NCBI RefSeq assembly: GCF_963576545.1
Contig: NC_083655.1
Coordinates: forward strand, 17,374,204-17,438,203
DNA: 64,000 nt
DNA from: Limanda limanda
Lineage: Eukaryota > Chordata > Actinopteri > Pleuronectiformes > Pleuronectidae
Direction: 5' to 3'
In this document: positions 1 through 12,225 of the stretch, in pieces
Layout of the letters: each line of letters begins with the position of its first letter
Numbering within the stretch: position 1 is the stretch's first letter
Made by a program: the position numbers and the translations under genes
Notes under the pieces: model-generated
The model's database searches: none
What the model was told of the DNA's origin: nothing
What the model saw: the letters and a program-made list of their open reading frames with translations, nothing else

Positions 1-1588
1 CCACAGCTGTCCAGCTCGTGCTCTTTATCTCTAAGGGACACTTGTCTTGTCTCCACGTTACATCAAAGCTGCCCATATAGCTCGCCACATCCAGAGGGGA
101 TCAAATGAAAGCCCACCTCGCCCAGTAGGATTATTGCAGCCTGGCCCCCATCGCACTCTTCCCAACCCGTACATGTCTTTCTTCGTTCAAAGGACCGCAC
201 ACACTTTCCTATCTTTACAATGACCCCTATTTTTCCCCTAGCTCTTTATCTGTCTCTCTGAAAGCTGATGTAGCGCACAAAAACAGCTCAGAGATGCAGA
301 GCGCACTATAGCCCTAAGTGGATTTACATATTGGATTTCAGGGAGGCCCGTTCCTTCGTAAGCCTCACGGACTCCCACAGGGAGCTTTAGTCCGATGATA
401 ATGCTTGTTTTCAGTGTTAATACCAAACACACACATACTCAAACAGACATATACACAGAGAGCAACCGCAATCACCTTGCCAAGCATGTGGTTACAGGCA
501 TGTATACACAATCACACACACACACACACAGGTGCTTTCACTCGTGTGTACAAGTGTGTGTGTCTGTGTGTGTGTGTGTGGAAGGAGTCATAGTAAAAGG
601 GCTAAATCCTCATTTCTGTGAGAGGCTCCCCTGACGCAACGCTGACCCCATCCCTGACCTTCCCTACCCTGACTCTGACAGGGGCTGATCTGCCCCATAT
701 TTCATCTTGCAGAGGGAGTGAGCGAGACTCTCCCCTGGCACACACACAGACACACACACTCACAATCTCTCGCACACACAGATACTGTAAAAATACATTT
801 TCTTGGCAGTTTGCCTCTATCTGTCTATCTCTGCCTTTCTCTTTATTCCACCTCTTTCCTTTTCCTCTTTCCTCCCTCTGCACTGGGCAGCCCGTTCATT
901 ACTCAGTCAGTGTAAACACACACAAATACACACACACACCGCAGGACGGCTGTGCGGCAGCGGAGTGTGGCATGCATCTAGGGCCATGGCCACATCCAAG
1001 TGTAACATAGCCATAATGATAGGCCACTATGGCAGCCAGGGGCCCTGCCTACAGCCAATCCCGAGCCTTGTTTCTGCGTCATTCAGTTTCAGCCGCCCAA
1101 GCCTCAAGCACCAAGCCTTTGCTTGAGCTCTATTTATACACCCACATCTCCACAACCTGATAAAATGAGGGATGCTAATAGTTCAGGCCTCCATTAAAAA
1201 CAGTGTGTTAATGTATTTATACACTTTTTTTTTTTCTTCGATTTTTTTGTTTTTATTTTCAACTTAAATCCAACTCAGCCTTTCAGACTGAATCTACACC
1301 CCATGATAACCCTCCCTAAAACTCTTTGTATCTGGCATTGATCGCACTTTTAGGATGACATCCTGTTCATCTACTTTTATTCTTTAGACAAACGTGTCTG
1401 GCAAATGAATGGTCTGACATGTTTTTCCATCTAAATCTCAGTGTGTTATTTATGGTAAGAACAAGATCAGAAAGCACAAACCAGTAAGTGCTTGTTCAGC
1501 TCGTCCCCTCCAGCCCCTCCATTATTGTTTGTGTTTAACCTGAAATCTAATCAAAGCTCTCTGCTCTCTCGCTCCTTCCCCTCCACAG
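1..1588 (+). other. nrp1: nrp1 intron (partial, upstream of first visible exon)
   Basis: No neuropilin-like coding segment is visible here, so this is read as intron sequence before the first exon in the window. It holds short CA/TG tracts (about 511-532, 557-580, 743-780 and 916-940). A compact unique block at about 940-1145 contains a MEF2-like CTATTTATAC and could be regulatory. A T-rich stretch lies at 1227-1260. The a1/a2 CUB and b1/b2 discoidin domains of the protein must be encoded before the window. Confidence 0.7.
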
Positions 1589-2862
1589 CCCCCACGCTGC
1601 CGCCGACCACCATCGTCCCGCGCACCACTCCGTCAGACGAGTGTGACGACGACCAGGCGAGCTGCCACAGCGGCACAGGTGATGACTACGACGTGACAGG
1701 TGCTAACATCGCCCTCATGAGACTGCAACCCCCCTCCCCACCACCACCACCCACACCCCCAACCCCCAACTCCCTGCTCCTCCTTCTGCTTAAACGCCAC
1801 CACCACTTCCCAGCTTCACCGCTCTCTGACACAGATAGATCTGATACTGCCACAGCTAAGCTGCCATACTGAGCACATTCACAAGCACACATGCATGCAC
1901 GCATGAGCACCTGGGCATGTGCACGGATCTGACAGGAGACCATTATCATGCTTGCACCAGTTAATCAGTCAATCAAATTTTATTTATATTGTCCATATTC
2001 ACAAATCACTAAACTCTCAACTAGACTGAGGAATAACTTCCTGAAAATACCTTTCAACAGGGGAAGAGAAACACAGAAACATCAGAGAGAGGCTGCAGTA
2101 GATAGCACATGTAACAGAGAACAGCTGTCTGTGCACATCAACACACGTGCACACCTTACAGACACCTGTTTCTAAGCCTACCAGCAGCGAGATCTGCGCC
2201 GCTCTCTTTTCCTCCTGCACCCTCTTTTCCACTTCCTCTTCTTGGCCTCATTCCCCACTAACCCAGTGACTCTGAGCCCACACTGCTGCCTGCCCTCCCT
2301 ATTAACCAGCAGTCTCCAGTGATGAGCACGGCACCGTTTCAGTCCATGTATTTGAAAAATATTACATTACTGCTTCGGGGTAGACGATTGACAAGCTAAT
2401 TAGAATGGATACATGTAGTTGATGGTTGTTAATAGAGAAATAGACTTTTCTGGATGCGAGGCAATGCTAACCATGGTCTTTTGTTGTGTCAGGTGTCACC
2501 ATCATGCCAGAGACCACTACTGTTGACGTGGATACCATCCCAGGTGAGCAGAGCATTTGTTCTATCTTATTCCATATCACACGCCCAGAACTTTGAAAAA
2601 TCGAGTAAATATTCAACTGCTCACAGTTTCTTTGAATTAATTTCCATATATTTATCAAGAAGCACACCTTTAGTTAATGGTTGCCAGTTGAAGGCGGCCT
2701 CTCTCCTCTGATGTGTGTCTGTTATTAAAGCTGATGATGTGGCCCTGAGAAGCTCCCGCTGACATGGTGAGGGAGGTTGTGTGATGCGGGGCGAGCTGAT
2801 GATTAGCACTGGTGCTCTGCTGCTGCCTCCTCAGCATAATCACTAATCACTGGGCCGGCACT

Positions 2863-2935
<73 letters not shown>

Positions 2936-3175
2936 CGGGAAAGCACAATGCAAAATGACCACAGGAAATTAAGTGTCCTCTGGGCCCAGTGCATGGACAC
3001 ACACACACACATGGCTGTGTCTCCTATAGCATGGTGTTGAGGCAGCAGCCAGCTGAGAGGCTGAGCCCCAGTCTGACCTTGGCTAATGGTCCATAGGCTC
3101 CACCCAGCCCCCCCGTCACTCCATCAGCCTGCTCTGTGGTCTGTCTGCTACTATAATTGATGAGAGCTGGAGTGC

Positions 3176-3232
<57 letters not shown>

Positions 3233-5809
3233 TGTCTGTCGCATGCATATATTGTGAGTATATGAACACAACCAAGTGTGTGTGGATAAACACTTGTCCT
3301 TCTGAGTTTTAGTTTCAAGAGTCTCAAAACATGCATGCTAATCAGTGCTGTTCATATGTACGTGTGTGTGTGTGCGTGTTTGTTTGTGTGTTAATGTCTG
3401 AGTGGCGGTGTGCGTGCCAAGTACCCTAATCTCAGAGGATGTAGTTACCGTTGGCATTCGGCAAGAAAAATTATCTTCTTCTCGTCTTTAAACAGCCACG
3501 TGAGTCATGGGGCTGATCATATTATCCAGAGCTGGTTGGTCGCCTCAGTCAAAGCATCCCAAGAATGGAACAAACAAAAAAAAAAGGGCCATAGCTATTT
3601 TAATTGGGAACGGGATTTCTTGATGAAAAAAGTGTCTGGCGTCTGAATTACGGCTCCACGTGGGAATTCCATCCTTTGTGTTTAATGGATAAATAGAGTC
3701 GTTGCCTGTGGAAACCAGTTAAAACAGAGAGTATTGGTTTGTATAGTGTGTCTTTTGGAGAGTCAACCCATTTTATCTCTAAAGGCATCCTCTTGCTGTA
3801 GTTAAAGGCCGTGGCTAACATCCCAAACATCTCCCTCCCGTGTGTTCTTTGGAAGACTTTCTTTATCCAATTTGAAAAGCACGAAAGCCTGAGCTCCCAC
3901 ACATTTCCTTGCCTCCATGGAGACTTCTTCAGCGCCGCGTGTGTCCACAGGGAGTTGCATTGTTGGAATGGGGCCCTGGCACTGTTACCATAGCTGTCTT
4001 CAAACCTCAAGTCCCCGCGCTCATTAAAATCCTGAGCTCTCCGCAGGTTGCTACGGGATTCGCTTTCTCGACTGGACGCCGTGTCCAGACCCCATCTTTC
4101 TCCTCTGGCCTTAATGTCCCCACATACCTTTCTTTATATCGCCTGTTACATTCATTAAAGAGATCATTCACTACAGACGATGGTATAATGTCAACATGAG
4201 GTCTACGCTGACTGTTCTTCCTCATGTCATATCATAATGTGTCTTCCATTCCAGTCCCCTCCTGAGTGACTGTAGTTGTTTTAATGTCCCCCAGCTGTGG
4301 ACTCTGAGCTCAGGTCCTATGGATCTTTGCTGCCCTCTACTGCTTCTACTTGGTCACTGTTAGCCCAAGTGGAGCCTGCTGTCGCACCATGAAATATTCT
4401 TAAGTCATTTTGAGCATGAAATCTGATCTCCGCCTTCTTCTTGTCTTTGCAGCTTTCCTGTGGTTTGCCTGTGACTTCGGCTGGGCCAATGACCCGTCGT
4501 TCTGCAGCTGGACATCCGAGGACACCGGCTCCAAGTGGCAGATCCAGTCCAGCGGCACCCCCACCCTGAACACTGGACCCAACATGGATCACACAGGTGA
4601 GAGCCCTGCACGTGATTCCTCAAATCCTACTTGCTATAAAAACCTGCCACTCTCCTGACACAGTACCTGCTGAAGTCACATTTCCTTGCAGCCTCAGAGC
4701 TTTTTCATGTCATTTATACAAGTGTCTCTTTGTCCAACAGGCGGATCAGGCAACTTCATCTACACGTTGGCGGCTGGTCCCCAGGAGACGGAGGTGGCTC
4801 GGCTCGTCAGCCCCGTGGTCAGCTCCCCAGACTCGGACCTCTGCGTGTCCTTTTGGTACCACATGTTCGGGTCGCACATCGGCACACTGCACATCAAACA
4901 GCGCAAGCAGACGGAGGAAGGGCCCGCAGACATCCTGCTGTGGACGGTCAGCGGTCACCAGGGCAACCGCTGGAGAGAAGGTCGCGTCTTTGTGCCGCGC
5001 ACCAACAAACCCTATCAGGTAAATAGTGGTTTGGATGAATTTTTCAGCTGAAACTGGCCTTTTCTTCTTTCGGTGACTTGTTTATGCTTGTACCATTATA
5101 CCCGTGTCCCACTGTGGCGTTCATGAAAAGTAACTCAGTGCTTCTTTCTTTTTTTGTTAAGGTGGTGATCGAAGGGCTGGTGGAGAGAAAGAGCTGGGGA
5201 GACATTGCTGTGGACGACATTACTGTTCTCAATGGGCTCAGTATGGCGGACTGTAAAGGTGAAGCTTTTATTCTACATATCCACTCAGTTCTTCATAAGT
5301 AATAACTGCAGCTTGTCATCTTCAGGAACCGTATTTATTTATCATTTCTTTTCAAACAGACCCTGACGTACCCACTGAGGCCATGCTACCAGAGGATGGC
5401 TTCAATGAAATCCGTAAGTCACCCCACACAAGAGTTGTTTTCCAATACTCCTCTTTCAGGAATCCTTAGGAGTTTATGTTCTCACATCTCATTCTTCTCC
5501 TCTGCCTCCGTCTCCTCTGCAGTGGAAGAGATCACTGAATACCCGGTGTTCGTGGAGACAAACCAGATCAGCGGAGCAGGCAACATGCTAAAGACCCTCG
5601 ACCCCATCCTCATCACTATCATCGCCATGTCCGCCCTGGGGGTCTTCCTGGGCGCCATCTGCGGCGTGGTGCTGTACTGCGCCTGCTCACACGGGGGCAT
5701 GTCGGACAGGAACTTATCAGCCCTGGAGAACTATAACTTTGAGCTTGTGGACGGCGTCAAGCTAAAGAAGGACAAACTCAATGTACAGAGCTCATACTCA
5801 GAGGCTTGA
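1589..5809 (+). CDS. nrp1: neuropilin-1, 3' half (linker, MAM domain, transmembrane, cytoplasmic tail)
   Basis: Seven coding exons join in phase: 1589-1699, 2493-2543, 4453-4596, 4741-5018, 5162-5258, 5360-5413 and 5523-5809 (TGA at 5807-5809). They give about 339 residues of the C-terminal part. The order is an acidic Thr/Pro-rich linker (SDECDDDQ, then CHSGTGDD), a MAM domain (from ACDFGWANDPSFCSW to AVDDITVLNG), a short stalk and one transmembrane helix (ILITIIAMSALGVFLGAICG, containing two overlapping GxxxG motifs). The tail contains NYNFELVDGVKLKKDKLN and ends SYSEA. The C-terminal Ser-Glu-Ala is the PDZ-binding motif of NRP1 that recruits GIPC/synectin. The family is a plasma-membrane co-receptor for class 3 semaphorins and VEGF-A acting with plexins and VEGFR2. 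The linker Ser-Gly in acidic context matches the region of the glycosaminoglycan attachment site in mammalian NRP1. Tail and transmembrane identity favour NRP1 over NRP2. Teleosts carry nrp1a and nrp1b, and I cannot tell which this is. Confidence 0.95.
1955..2110. repeat. degraded dispersed teleost repeat fragment
   Basis: The stretch TCAATCAAATTTTATTTATA, followed by a run around CCATATTCACAAATCACTAA and then GAGGAATAACTTCCTGAAAA, is recognisable from memory as part of a very common fish interspersed repeat. The copy is diverged and I cannot place its ends exactly. It lies in the nrp1 intron between the first two visible exons. The family name is not assigned. Confidence 0.5.
2865..2932. repeat. 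(CA)34 microsatellite
   Basis: Uninterrupted CA dinucleotides run for 68 bases inside an nrp1 intron. Long pure tracts of this kind are usually length-polymorphic. Confidence 0.97.
3178..3231. repeat. (GT)27 microsatellite
   Basis: Uninterrupted GT dinucleotides run for 54 bases. The tract is complementary in orientation to the CA tract about 245 bases upstream. Confidence 0.97.
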
Positions 5810-8645
5810 GATGGGACTGAGCACATCAATGAAACTGTGTGACGTGCACGGCTCCCAGAGCGTGCACTAGACTGGCTGTAGGCGTATCCTCTCGTGTCTC
5901 CGCGAGCAGGTGCGCTCAACGGACTGCCAACGCCCTCACCTCGCTGGATGAGGGACAGGTTCAGGATCCAGTGGGGAGGTTTGGACTGATCCACGCTTTT
6001 CTCAGGAGCTGCAGTAAAAAAAAAAAAGAACCTACCTGTAGGGGACACTGTGTACAAATAAAATACAGAAAAGAATATGTACAGATGATTTAGATGATAT
6101 TTTAATTTTCTATTTTGATTTTCATTCATTTTTACAATCGGATGCTGGTGTTGAGACCAATTTATTAATAATGTTTAAAGTATTTATCGTTTTCTGGGAG
6201 AGAAATGTTTGTTTCGTCATCAGTTCATGAAGGCTGTTGTATATTTTCAACTTTTGAAAGAGACGTATCAAAAAAACTTCAAACGAACCTTATCTGGCGA
6301 AGCTGTGGATTTGCCCCATGTTGTGGTAAACAGGGTGAGTCCGTAGGACCCTGACACTTGTCCTCTTTCCTCTTTGACCCAGATCACTTTAAAGTGAGGG
6401 TTCCATTCATGGCAATGTATGGTTCTAACAGTGCCTTTAGTACATTTTGGTTGCTCTCCTCTGTTGATTTTTTACTGTATATGGCTTAAGTTATAATTAC
6501 AGGAAACAGGGGCACATTATCTTATAAATATCTACAAACCAGGATAACAATCTACCACTGCGCTTTATTTTCTTTTTCTTCTTGTTGTCGTCGTTTTCTG
6601 TCCCAAAAAAACCACACACTGTAAATAAGTTTTAATATATTTTATTGCCCTTTTTAAAGAAAGTCAAAAGGAAAAAAGCTGCAGTATCCCTTTTTTCATG
6701 GGTTTGTGTGTGCGTGTGTAAATACAATCCTCTCACTGTTTTGTGGAAGGTGCAGTGTTACTTCTCTTTCAGATTTAGTTGCTCGGACGAGCCAGATTCA
6801 TGTGATGCTGATGTTGCAGCAGTTTCAATGTGCATTCAAGCATCTGTCATCCAAACCACTGCACAAAAAATAAAAACAGAAGAAGGTCACAAAAGAAAAA
6901 GCTGACATACTGAACTCTTGGCACCTTCTCTCTTTAAAATAATCCCTCATTTCTTCATGAGTCACCAGAATCTTTCAGATTAAGCCTCAAACACACTCAT
7001 GTCGATGGCACAGCGGCTGGTCAATTATTCATCTGCCAGCAAACCAAAACAAGTCCTCATCCTTTGGTTTCATCTCAGACCAACACTAACTCTCCCAACA
7101 TCACTGTGGTTTGAGTTCTGTCTGGACGATGCAGCTTGAATGCACCTTGTTTCTGACCCCCCTCGTGATAGGAGCCTATCAACCCGGGGGGGTCACTACA
7201 CTAACTGAAGAATGGTGCTCTCATTACTTTAGCCAGACAAGCGTGTCTTGTGATAGAACCCCTGTTTGTATCCTTCACATGCTGTACTGTAGCTTCACGG
7301 CCGCTCGGGCCGCAACCAGAGTTGTACATGTGTTCACGTGTAGCAGCCATACCATTGTGATGTCAGAGCTGATGTCATGGGGACGGGTCGCTGGTGCAGC
7401 GGAGGGTCGAGTGGCATCCCCTGAATCAGGTCACCTGTCCTCCTCCTCCTCCTCCTCCTCCTCCTCCTCCTCCTCCTCCTCCTCCTCCTCCTCCTCCTCC
7501 TCCTCCTCCTCCTCCTCCTCCTCCTCCTCCTCCATGGCTTTACCAAAGGATGGTTGTTCTGTTCGCTGGGGAGAGGGGGGGTCACACCTACTCACAGCTG
7601 CTCAGTTCACCAGTGGGCATCGCTCTCAAGAGAACTGATTCAACCTGTCCAAGCCCCTGGAGAGAAACATGGGGGATGTTGGGAATTGTAGTGAAAAGAT
7701 ATGTTTCTGTTTTTTCTTCATGTCTTTTTAAGCTTAAGAGGTGCAGACGTCACCTCAGTGTGGACTCTTGTTTGCCGATGGCTGGGACAGTCCAACCATC
7801 CCCCACAGGAGGGGAGGGACCTCTGAGGGGACACATGGGCAACAGGGACCTGCAACTCAATCAAACAATCAAAAACTTGATCCTGAGAACGGTGACGTCT
7901 TCTCAATCCTGTGTGCGCTGTACTTGTTGCCGTGGTGAACGCATCCTCAGCTCGTCCCATCTCAGTTGCAGCCTCTCCACCGTCCGTCTGTGCTTTCAGC
8001 TCTAGAAGGACTGTAGCCATGTGTGCTAGAGAACAAGGATACTGTAGTGTGGAGTCAAAAGAAACGATGTTGCACTGATAAATATATTTAAGAGGTTTAT
8101 GTGTTTATAGCATTCATTTTCCAGGAAAAAAAAACTGAAGAAAGTCAAAAAAAGGGTTTCATTTCTTTCATCTTTTTTATATATATAGTTTCAGATTATG
8201 TGATATAATTCTGAAATGTAAAGATATCCAGATGTTTTCATTCTTGAAAAAGGCATAATAGATTTTTCCAACAGTAACGACCCTGACCCTTCATTTACAT
8301 ATAAACGCTTCGTTTTGTACTGTCTTTCAAATTTTGTGCAGAACTTCTTTTTACGAGAATAAGAAAAAAAGACTTTTATTTTCAATACTGCTTCTGTAAT
8401 TTGCTGTTGTAGGATAAAAAAATGAATAAACAGCAAGGCCTTAAAAGGAGAAGAGGATATTGGTTGTGTTAGGATCTGAAGCCTCTTTGTTTCCACTCTG
8501 ACGGACGGAGGGTCAAACCAGCAGAAACTGAATCTGTTTTCTTTATCGTGTAATAGCGTTTTGCAGCAGCACAGTGTCCACTCTCTGTCTCACAGCCATC
8601 GCTCTCCAAAGATACAAATAAACTGCATCTTAATGACAAGGAGGT
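5810..8645 (+). other. nrp1: probable nrp1 3' UTR with alternative poly(A) signals
   Basis: Sequence after the stop codon has no further exon-like coding. AATAAA hexamers occur at 6057-6062, 6869-6874 and 8617-8622. The last is followed by a T/G-rich stretch typical of a cleavage region. A 3' UTR of about 2.8 kb fits the long UTR of vertebrate NRP1. The 6.0-6.6 kb part is AT-rich with several ATTTA elements. The true end is inferred, and the first or second signal could be used instead, which would leave the TCC repeat outside the mRNA. Confidence 0.5.
7438..7533 (+). repeat. (TCC)32 trinucleotide repeat
   Basis: Ninety-six bases of perfect TCC follow CACCTG. Frames through it read as poly-Ser, poly-Pro or, on the other strand, poly-Arg/Glu-type homopolymers, and none should be taken as protein. 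The position is within the probable nrp1 3' UTR. A homopurine-homopyrimidine mirror tract of this length can adopt triplex (H-DNA) structure. Confidence 0.97.
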
Positions 8646-9485
8646 TTAATCGTTTATTTGATTATTTATTAATTACAGAGCAATGAATTGTGGGTATTCA
8701 TGCCCACATGTTAAAGCAGATGCAAACTTCTAATGTGTGGACGCTCCACCTATTGGTGGTAGAATAATGGCGTAGAGGGAAGGGCGGGTACTGACCACTA
8801 ATGAGAAGCTGCTGTGAGCTTCAGCCCGTCGCTCAGCTGGTCTTCATGTCGGCCTATCATTAGCCAGGGCTTCCACTCCATTGATTCTGGGCCAACTCCT
8901 AAACTGACAGGAGGCCTGATAATACCAGTGTGCGGCGAAGGATGCTTTTATTTATAGTTTGAAATAATTGCAGCTCATAATATTAGCACTTGTTTGTGAT
9001 GATATTTGTCTTTAATCGTGTGAGATAAATAGCAACAGTGCTTAGTCTCCATTATCGTAAACAAGCAAATTAGACCTGTAAAGTCATTTGGCTGCGTATC
9101 CTTCACAGACAATTAGCCGCTGTAACCCAGCAACCACGGCTTCATCCTTTTTATCTCACTCAAAAGGACTTAAATCAATAATCTCGCTTCAATGAGTTCA
9201 TCAGTCGAGCAAACAACAGACGAAGCTTCATCAATCATTTCCCTGTGGAGCTAAAAACGATCGACAGCCACAAACAATTACACTCGTACAGTCAAAGATG
9301 CACAGTTTTAATAACCTGCTCAGTTTGTGATACTTGTATCAAACATTTTCATTTAGCTGTAACACTTTATCATAGGTCCCCTGTGATAGAGGCTTTATTT
9401 GAGAAAGTTAATATGGTCTGTAAATTGCTGTAAGTTTTTCTCTAATGCAACAAGGGTTGAAGCTCGGCTGTGATTATCACACACA

Positions 9486-9516
<31 letters not shown>

Positions 9517-9637
9517 CTGATTGATACCTGTGTATACAAGCCTGAATTTCTGCATAGAGGAGAGTTGATGAAAGCAGGAACCAGAGGTACAGTGGAAACA
9601 GAATGAGACTATTAAACTTTAAACACAAGTTGAGGAT
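8646..9637. other. intergenic sequence downstream of nrp1, possible conserved noncoding block
   Basis: No coding exon is seen. The part at about 8820-9200 is repeat-free and rich in A/T motifs such as a forkhead-like GTAAACA at 9057-9063 and a homeodomain-like CAATTAG near 9110. This is the texture of a conserved enhancer, but conservation cannot be tested here. A CA tract runs at 9479-9516. Confidence 0.4.
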
Positions 9638-9790
9638 TACATTACATTACATATCATTAAGCCAATGCTTTTTATTTAAAGCGTCTTACAATAAGTGGAT
9701 TCAACAGGAGGATGCATGTTTGTGTGGAAATTGGGCACAGTAACAACAAAGAGCAACTTATTCAACATAACATTTCTGTGTTTTGTTAGG
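9638..9790. repeat. degraded dispersed teleost repeat (ACATTACATTACAT type)
   Basis: The phrase ACATTACATTACAT, then AAGCCAATGCTTTTTATTT, AAAGCGTCTTACAATAAGT and GGATTCAACAGGAGGATGCA follows a motif order I recognise from a very common fish repeat that carries TTTAGCTGACGCTTTTATCC. The copy is mutated and its 3' limit is uncertain. Confidence 0.55.
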
Positions 9791-12225
9791 TTCAGTGAAC
9801 TTAGCTCAATTATAAATCAATGAACAACTCTTTAACTTCACTGATCATAAGTTCAGACAACTTACTCAAGGCAGCAGGGCAACTTACCACTCCAAGTTGA
9901 ATTCACTTATCTGCCATACACCATACCTGCAGGTATGATACATTTCTATAAACAATTAATAAAGGGACATCATCACTTCATAACATCAGGTCTGAACTTA
10001 TGAATATTATTCAGTCATGAACATATTGATTCTGGAGTTCGAGTTCAAACAGTCCAGTTTAATTACAATGGTTTTCACAACCTGTCAAGTTTGTTCTTAT
10101 TAATGACTCATAACTGATCTATAAACAATGATAAAGTCATTATTTACAACGTATAAACCAAGTTATAAAGGTTCACTTACAGGCAGCAGAAAAAATGATG
10201 TGTGTGACTCAAACAGCAGCGAATGCAGCAGTAAAATGCATCTGTAGTTTTCTACCTTTACCACCAGGTGGGTCAGTGGAGCAGACACTCTCAAAACAAA
10301 CGTGTCATAGACACAACATGAAACGTGATTCCAGTATATCGCACGAGAGAAAATCTCACAGTTTCCTTATAATATCATGGAAAACGGTGAAGTTGATCAG
10401 TGCAGTTGAGGACGACTCATTTATTTTTCATCTTTATATAATCCATATAAATATCACATGAATATATAACAGGAAAAATGAGTAGACCTCATTGTGAAAA
10501 GGAAAAAGGTTTTACTGGAGATATTTGACCTTGCACTGTAGGAAACACACAGTTATAAATAATCATGAATGTTGATTGAATGAATCCCATTAGATTAACA
10601 TGGTGCTGTTATGTAAATGCTGCCCCACTATCACGATGCACTGCAGCACCCTCAGAGAAAAGAGCCATGTTTGGGTTTATTATATTTTATTCCTAACTAG
10701 ATAAATCTAAATATTTGCTCCGATAAAAGTCCTGTTGTTACTGCTGCTGTTCTAGCTTGCTCTGCAGTGACGCTGGAAACTATAATAACAAGAAAGTGTA
10801 AACGACATGTTTTTTTAGGCATTTAGCCCTGGTTCCTTGCAGTGACCAAAACAGGCCACAGGGAGGCTCCAGAACTCAGAAAAGTGCTGACATGTATATA
10901 GGTGTTTATAAAAAGTCATTTTTTAATAGATTTCTGTCAAAGCATCCATTAATCCCTTAATGCATTACATGGAAATCTCTACACAGAGTTTGAATACTAA
11001 AGAATAATCTACTGTGCATAAAGTTAAGTTTTATTATACTGACAGAATATTGTAGTGAATAACATTTACTTATATCCTATGTTTGACCTTCAGAAGACAG
11101 AAATCTATAACCTGAACCATTTTGCTGGGTTTTTTGCTTGATTTCTGTTGCTCCTCCTGCTACCCTCACACGAGAAGCCGTATCGATGACGGCTGATAGG
11201 ATGTTGCTGTTGGTTTTTAACTGTAACCAGCCGGAGAATTCTTTGGATAACATTGGAGACATTCAACCAGAGGAGGTTTATTTCTGTCACATCTGCAGCA
11301 CAGACAGTCTGAGCTCCTCGTCTGTTCTGTCAGTGTTTGTCTGCCTGTTGGACTCACTGAGCTTCCACTGAACCTCGTCACCACTTCCTGTTACCAGGAG
11401 AAAACTCTCTCTGCCTTTTTTGGTCATATTTGTTCACTCTGATATGATTCATAGATCTGCAGGCAGGTCTCCATTCTGTTCATTCTTCAGCATGATTCAT
11501 GAAATTGCTGCTTGACCTGACTGTAGATTCTCTGGGATTAAATAAGTCCTCAGTGCCAGCGTGACTCCTTTATGAGGCCCTAACAGAATCGATATGGGGG
11601 CCACTTACTCCCTTGGTGTTGCCAGTGCTATTGACTATAGTCACTGCTTCATTATTTGAACATACATTGCTTTTGCCCATAAGCCTGCCTGAATGATAAA
11701 AGCCTACCCACCTTGTCCCAGAGACATTAGCTGTATAGAAAAGTTGAGTGTAGTCCGTCCAGAGAACTCAGTGCTGGAGCACAGGGACACACAGACACAC
11801 ATTCCCCTCTACACACTCTCTGGGGACTAAACAGGATCTAAGGATCTTCCGGAGCAGATAGTTTGTTTTCTCGAACATTTTTCCACTGTGTCCACATAGC
11901 TGAGGCAGAAATTACTTTCCACTGAGTTTAAAGCAAATAAATAACTGGCTGGGTTGATTATTTTGACTGAAACTGATCCAGAAAACCTTGTTGGTTCTTA
12001 TTCATTTTATGGCATCTAAGAAAAAACAGGTGTTTATTGTTGAGTGATTATTAGGCATTTATCTCAGTTAATGAATAGTTATTTCTTACTTTTTTATACT
12101 ATCCTACTTTCTTTCTCCTGCTGTTATCCTCAATAACTGCACCTCTCGTGAGTCCTCGTGATACTCACAAGTTCTTGAGACAATGCAGTTGTAACTAGTA
12201 GGAGGATCACAAAGGACATCGAGGC
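9791..12225. other. intergenic sequence, nothing recognised
   Basis: AT-rich sequence on the 5' side of itgb1. All reading frames are short and unlike known proteins. I see no tRNA-like, microRNA-like or clear terminal-inverted-repeat structure. The block at about 11560-11720 is repeat-free and could be regulatory, which is unproven. Confidence 0.4.

Larger units (their letters stand above)
2544..4452 (+). other. nrp1 intron with two long opposed dinucleotide tracts
   Basis: This 1.9-kb intron lies between the 51-bp linker exon and the first MAM exon. It holds a (CA)34 tract and a (GT)27 tract, entered separately. A region at about 3400-4160 is unusually balanced in composition and free of simple repeats. 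It might be conserved noncoding sequence, but nothing in it resembles an exon. Confidence 0.7.

Noticed and set aside
3285..3312. AAACACTTGTCCTT phrase shared with 41033-41056
   Set aside because: Similarity stops after about 20 bases on both sides; probably coincidence or a too-short repeat trace.
2803..3336. Frames reading Cys-Val or Thr-His dipeptide runs
   Set aside because: Products of CA/TG microsatellites.
5731..6129. 132-codon minus-strand frame at the nrp1 stop region
   Set aside because: Antisense shadow of the nrp1 last exon and 3' UTR.
7111..7638. Long frames reading poly-Ser, poly-Pro (+) and poly-Arg (-)
   Set aside because: They are translations of the (TCC)32 repeat with short unrelated flanks, not genes.
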